From NCBI RefSeq assembly GCF_000003605.2, contig NW_003125889.1, positions 360,899 through 418,152 of the forward strand: a stretch of 57,254 nucleotides of DNA, written 5' to 3'. This stretch comes from Saccoglossus kowalevskii (taxonomy: Eukaryota; Hemichordata; Enteropneusta; Harrimaniidae). A model generated the notes under the pieces. It saw only the letters and a program-made list of their open reading frames with translations. It had not been told where the DNA came from and did not search any database. Below, piece by piece: positions 56,709-57,254 of the stretch (position 1 is the stretch's first letter; each line of letters opens with the position of its first letter). Position numbers and translations under genes: made by a program.

Positions 56709-56824
56709 CTCTAACCTCTGACCTAAAGTCTAGAAGATACTGTTTATAGAGCAGATTCTCGGGTTGGATATCACCTCCCATGGCATCGTATATTCTTAGC
56801 TGGTGCATGAAACCATCATTGGGT
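56709..56824 (-). CDS. Dual-specificity phosphatase exon (end of DSP domain, DUSP12/Yvh1-like)
   Basis: Acceptor tacatctatttacag at 56825 and donor AGAG|GTATGA at 56708/56707. It reads PNDGFMHQLRIYDAMGGD then QPENLLYKQYLLDF. The P-N-x-G-F-x2-QL-x2-[YF] box is the conserved last helix of DSP domains, after the catalytic HCxxGxSRS loop. The continuation (MGGD..YKQ) matches the DUSP12/Yvh1 type better than laforin or the MAPK phosphatases. The catalytic exon lies beyond the right edge. One trailing base joins to AA of 53185-53543 to give Glu, so DSP and CBM20 are read as one protein separated by only a few residues (RSEVRE). An alternative donor at 56722/56721 (AG|GTCAGA) would put the CBM20 exon out of frame. 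Confidence 0.75.
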
Positions 56825-56988
56825 CTGTAAATAGATGTACCACATACTCATATATCACTAGAATCTTTTCTATAAATTACTCACATTCCACATTGAATAC
56901 TAAACTATCAAGATTAAAATAAATATTTTATTTGTAAGAGCAGCTACAATTGAGATGCATGAAAAGTCCAAAAAGTGAATGTTTTAGT

Positions 56989-57254
56989 AGGTCCCTATAG
57001 TAGGTTTACTAAGCATTACCCCTATAGTGGGTTTACTAAGCATTACCCCTATAGTGGGTTTACTAAGCATTACCCCTATAGTGGGTTTACTAAGCATTAC
57101 CCCTATAGTGGGTTTACTAAGCATTACCCCTATAGTGGGTTTACTAAGCATTACCCCTATAGTGGGTTTCACTAAGCATTACCCCTATAGTGGGTTCACT
57201 AAGCATTACCCCAATAGTGGGTTTACTAAGCATTACCCCTATAGTGGGTTTACT
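56989..57254. repeat. 27-bp minisatellite, about 10 copies, cut by the window edge
   Basis: Unit GTGGGTTTACTAAGCATTAC + CCCTATA, very uniform, with one 1-bp insertion at about 57169. The array continues past the window. It lies upstream of the DSP exon on the coding strand, that is, in the preceding intron. Confidence 0.95.

Noticed and set aside
56865-56890. Extra DSP exon just upstream of 56824
   Set aside because: Splice sites fit, but the residues do not match the R-P-x-x-x-PN context expected before PNDGF.

Overview
This is a window of AT-rich, repeat-rich animal nuclear DNA. Introns are large and GT-AG, exons are short and scattered, and there are minisatellites, many small palindromic elements, two N gaps and no prokaryotic-style gene clusters. 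The repeats (TA-flanked palindromic MITEs, a decayed non-LTR retrotransposon end, a broken Harbinger-type Myb/SANT gene, repeats ending in GGACGGACGGAC-like tails) suggest a marine invertebrate, plausibly a lophotrochozoan. That placement is inference; no marker gene fixes it. Most long ORFs here are artefacts of tandem repeats, so genes were sought from splice sites plus reading-frame phase.

All supported genes lie on the minus strand. (1) Right end: the last two exons of a dual-specificity phosphatase-like gene (56709-56824 and 53185-53543). The first carries the DUSP12/Yvh1-like end of a DSP domain. The last is a complete CBM20 starch/glycogen-binding domain with stop codon and poly(A) signal. 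With the donor at 56708/56707 the two exons join in frame, giving a DSP-then-CBM20 order: opposite to laforin and like plant SEX4. This is the best candidate for something undescribed. (2) 29466-31866: a small secreted-type cysteine-rich protein gene with a TATA box, a non-coding first exon and three phase-compatible coding exons; the signal-peptide exon was not found. (3) 9460-25867: a multi-exon gene of unknown function (exons at 25.8, 20.9, 16.6, 11.9-10.9 and 9.5 kb), which encodes a disordered acidic region carrying a repeated DDVF/CS-x2-F motif and is interrupted by a 50-N gap. (4) 1453-8104: in-phase exons coding amphipathic helices (ARM/HEAT-like), either the continuation of gene 3 or a separate gene. 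Weaker 5' exon candidates at 44-48 kb end in a CpG-rich promoter-like stretch with a perfect RFX X-box.

Layout: 1-664 48-bp minisatellite; 1.4-8.1 kb helical-protein exons with a Harbinger relic at 7 kb; 9.4-26 kb gene 3 with several MITEs and a 99-bp dimeric array in introns; 26-29 kb dispersed repeats; 29.5-31.9 kb peptide gene; 32.5-33.1 kb minisatellite split by a MITE; 33.6-36 kb degenerate tandem repeat with a 371-N gap; 36-47 kb mostly transposon debris; 48-49 kb promoter-like region; 49.5-51 kb weak small gene; 53-57 kb phosphatase/CBM20 gene whose introns hold two further minisatellites.
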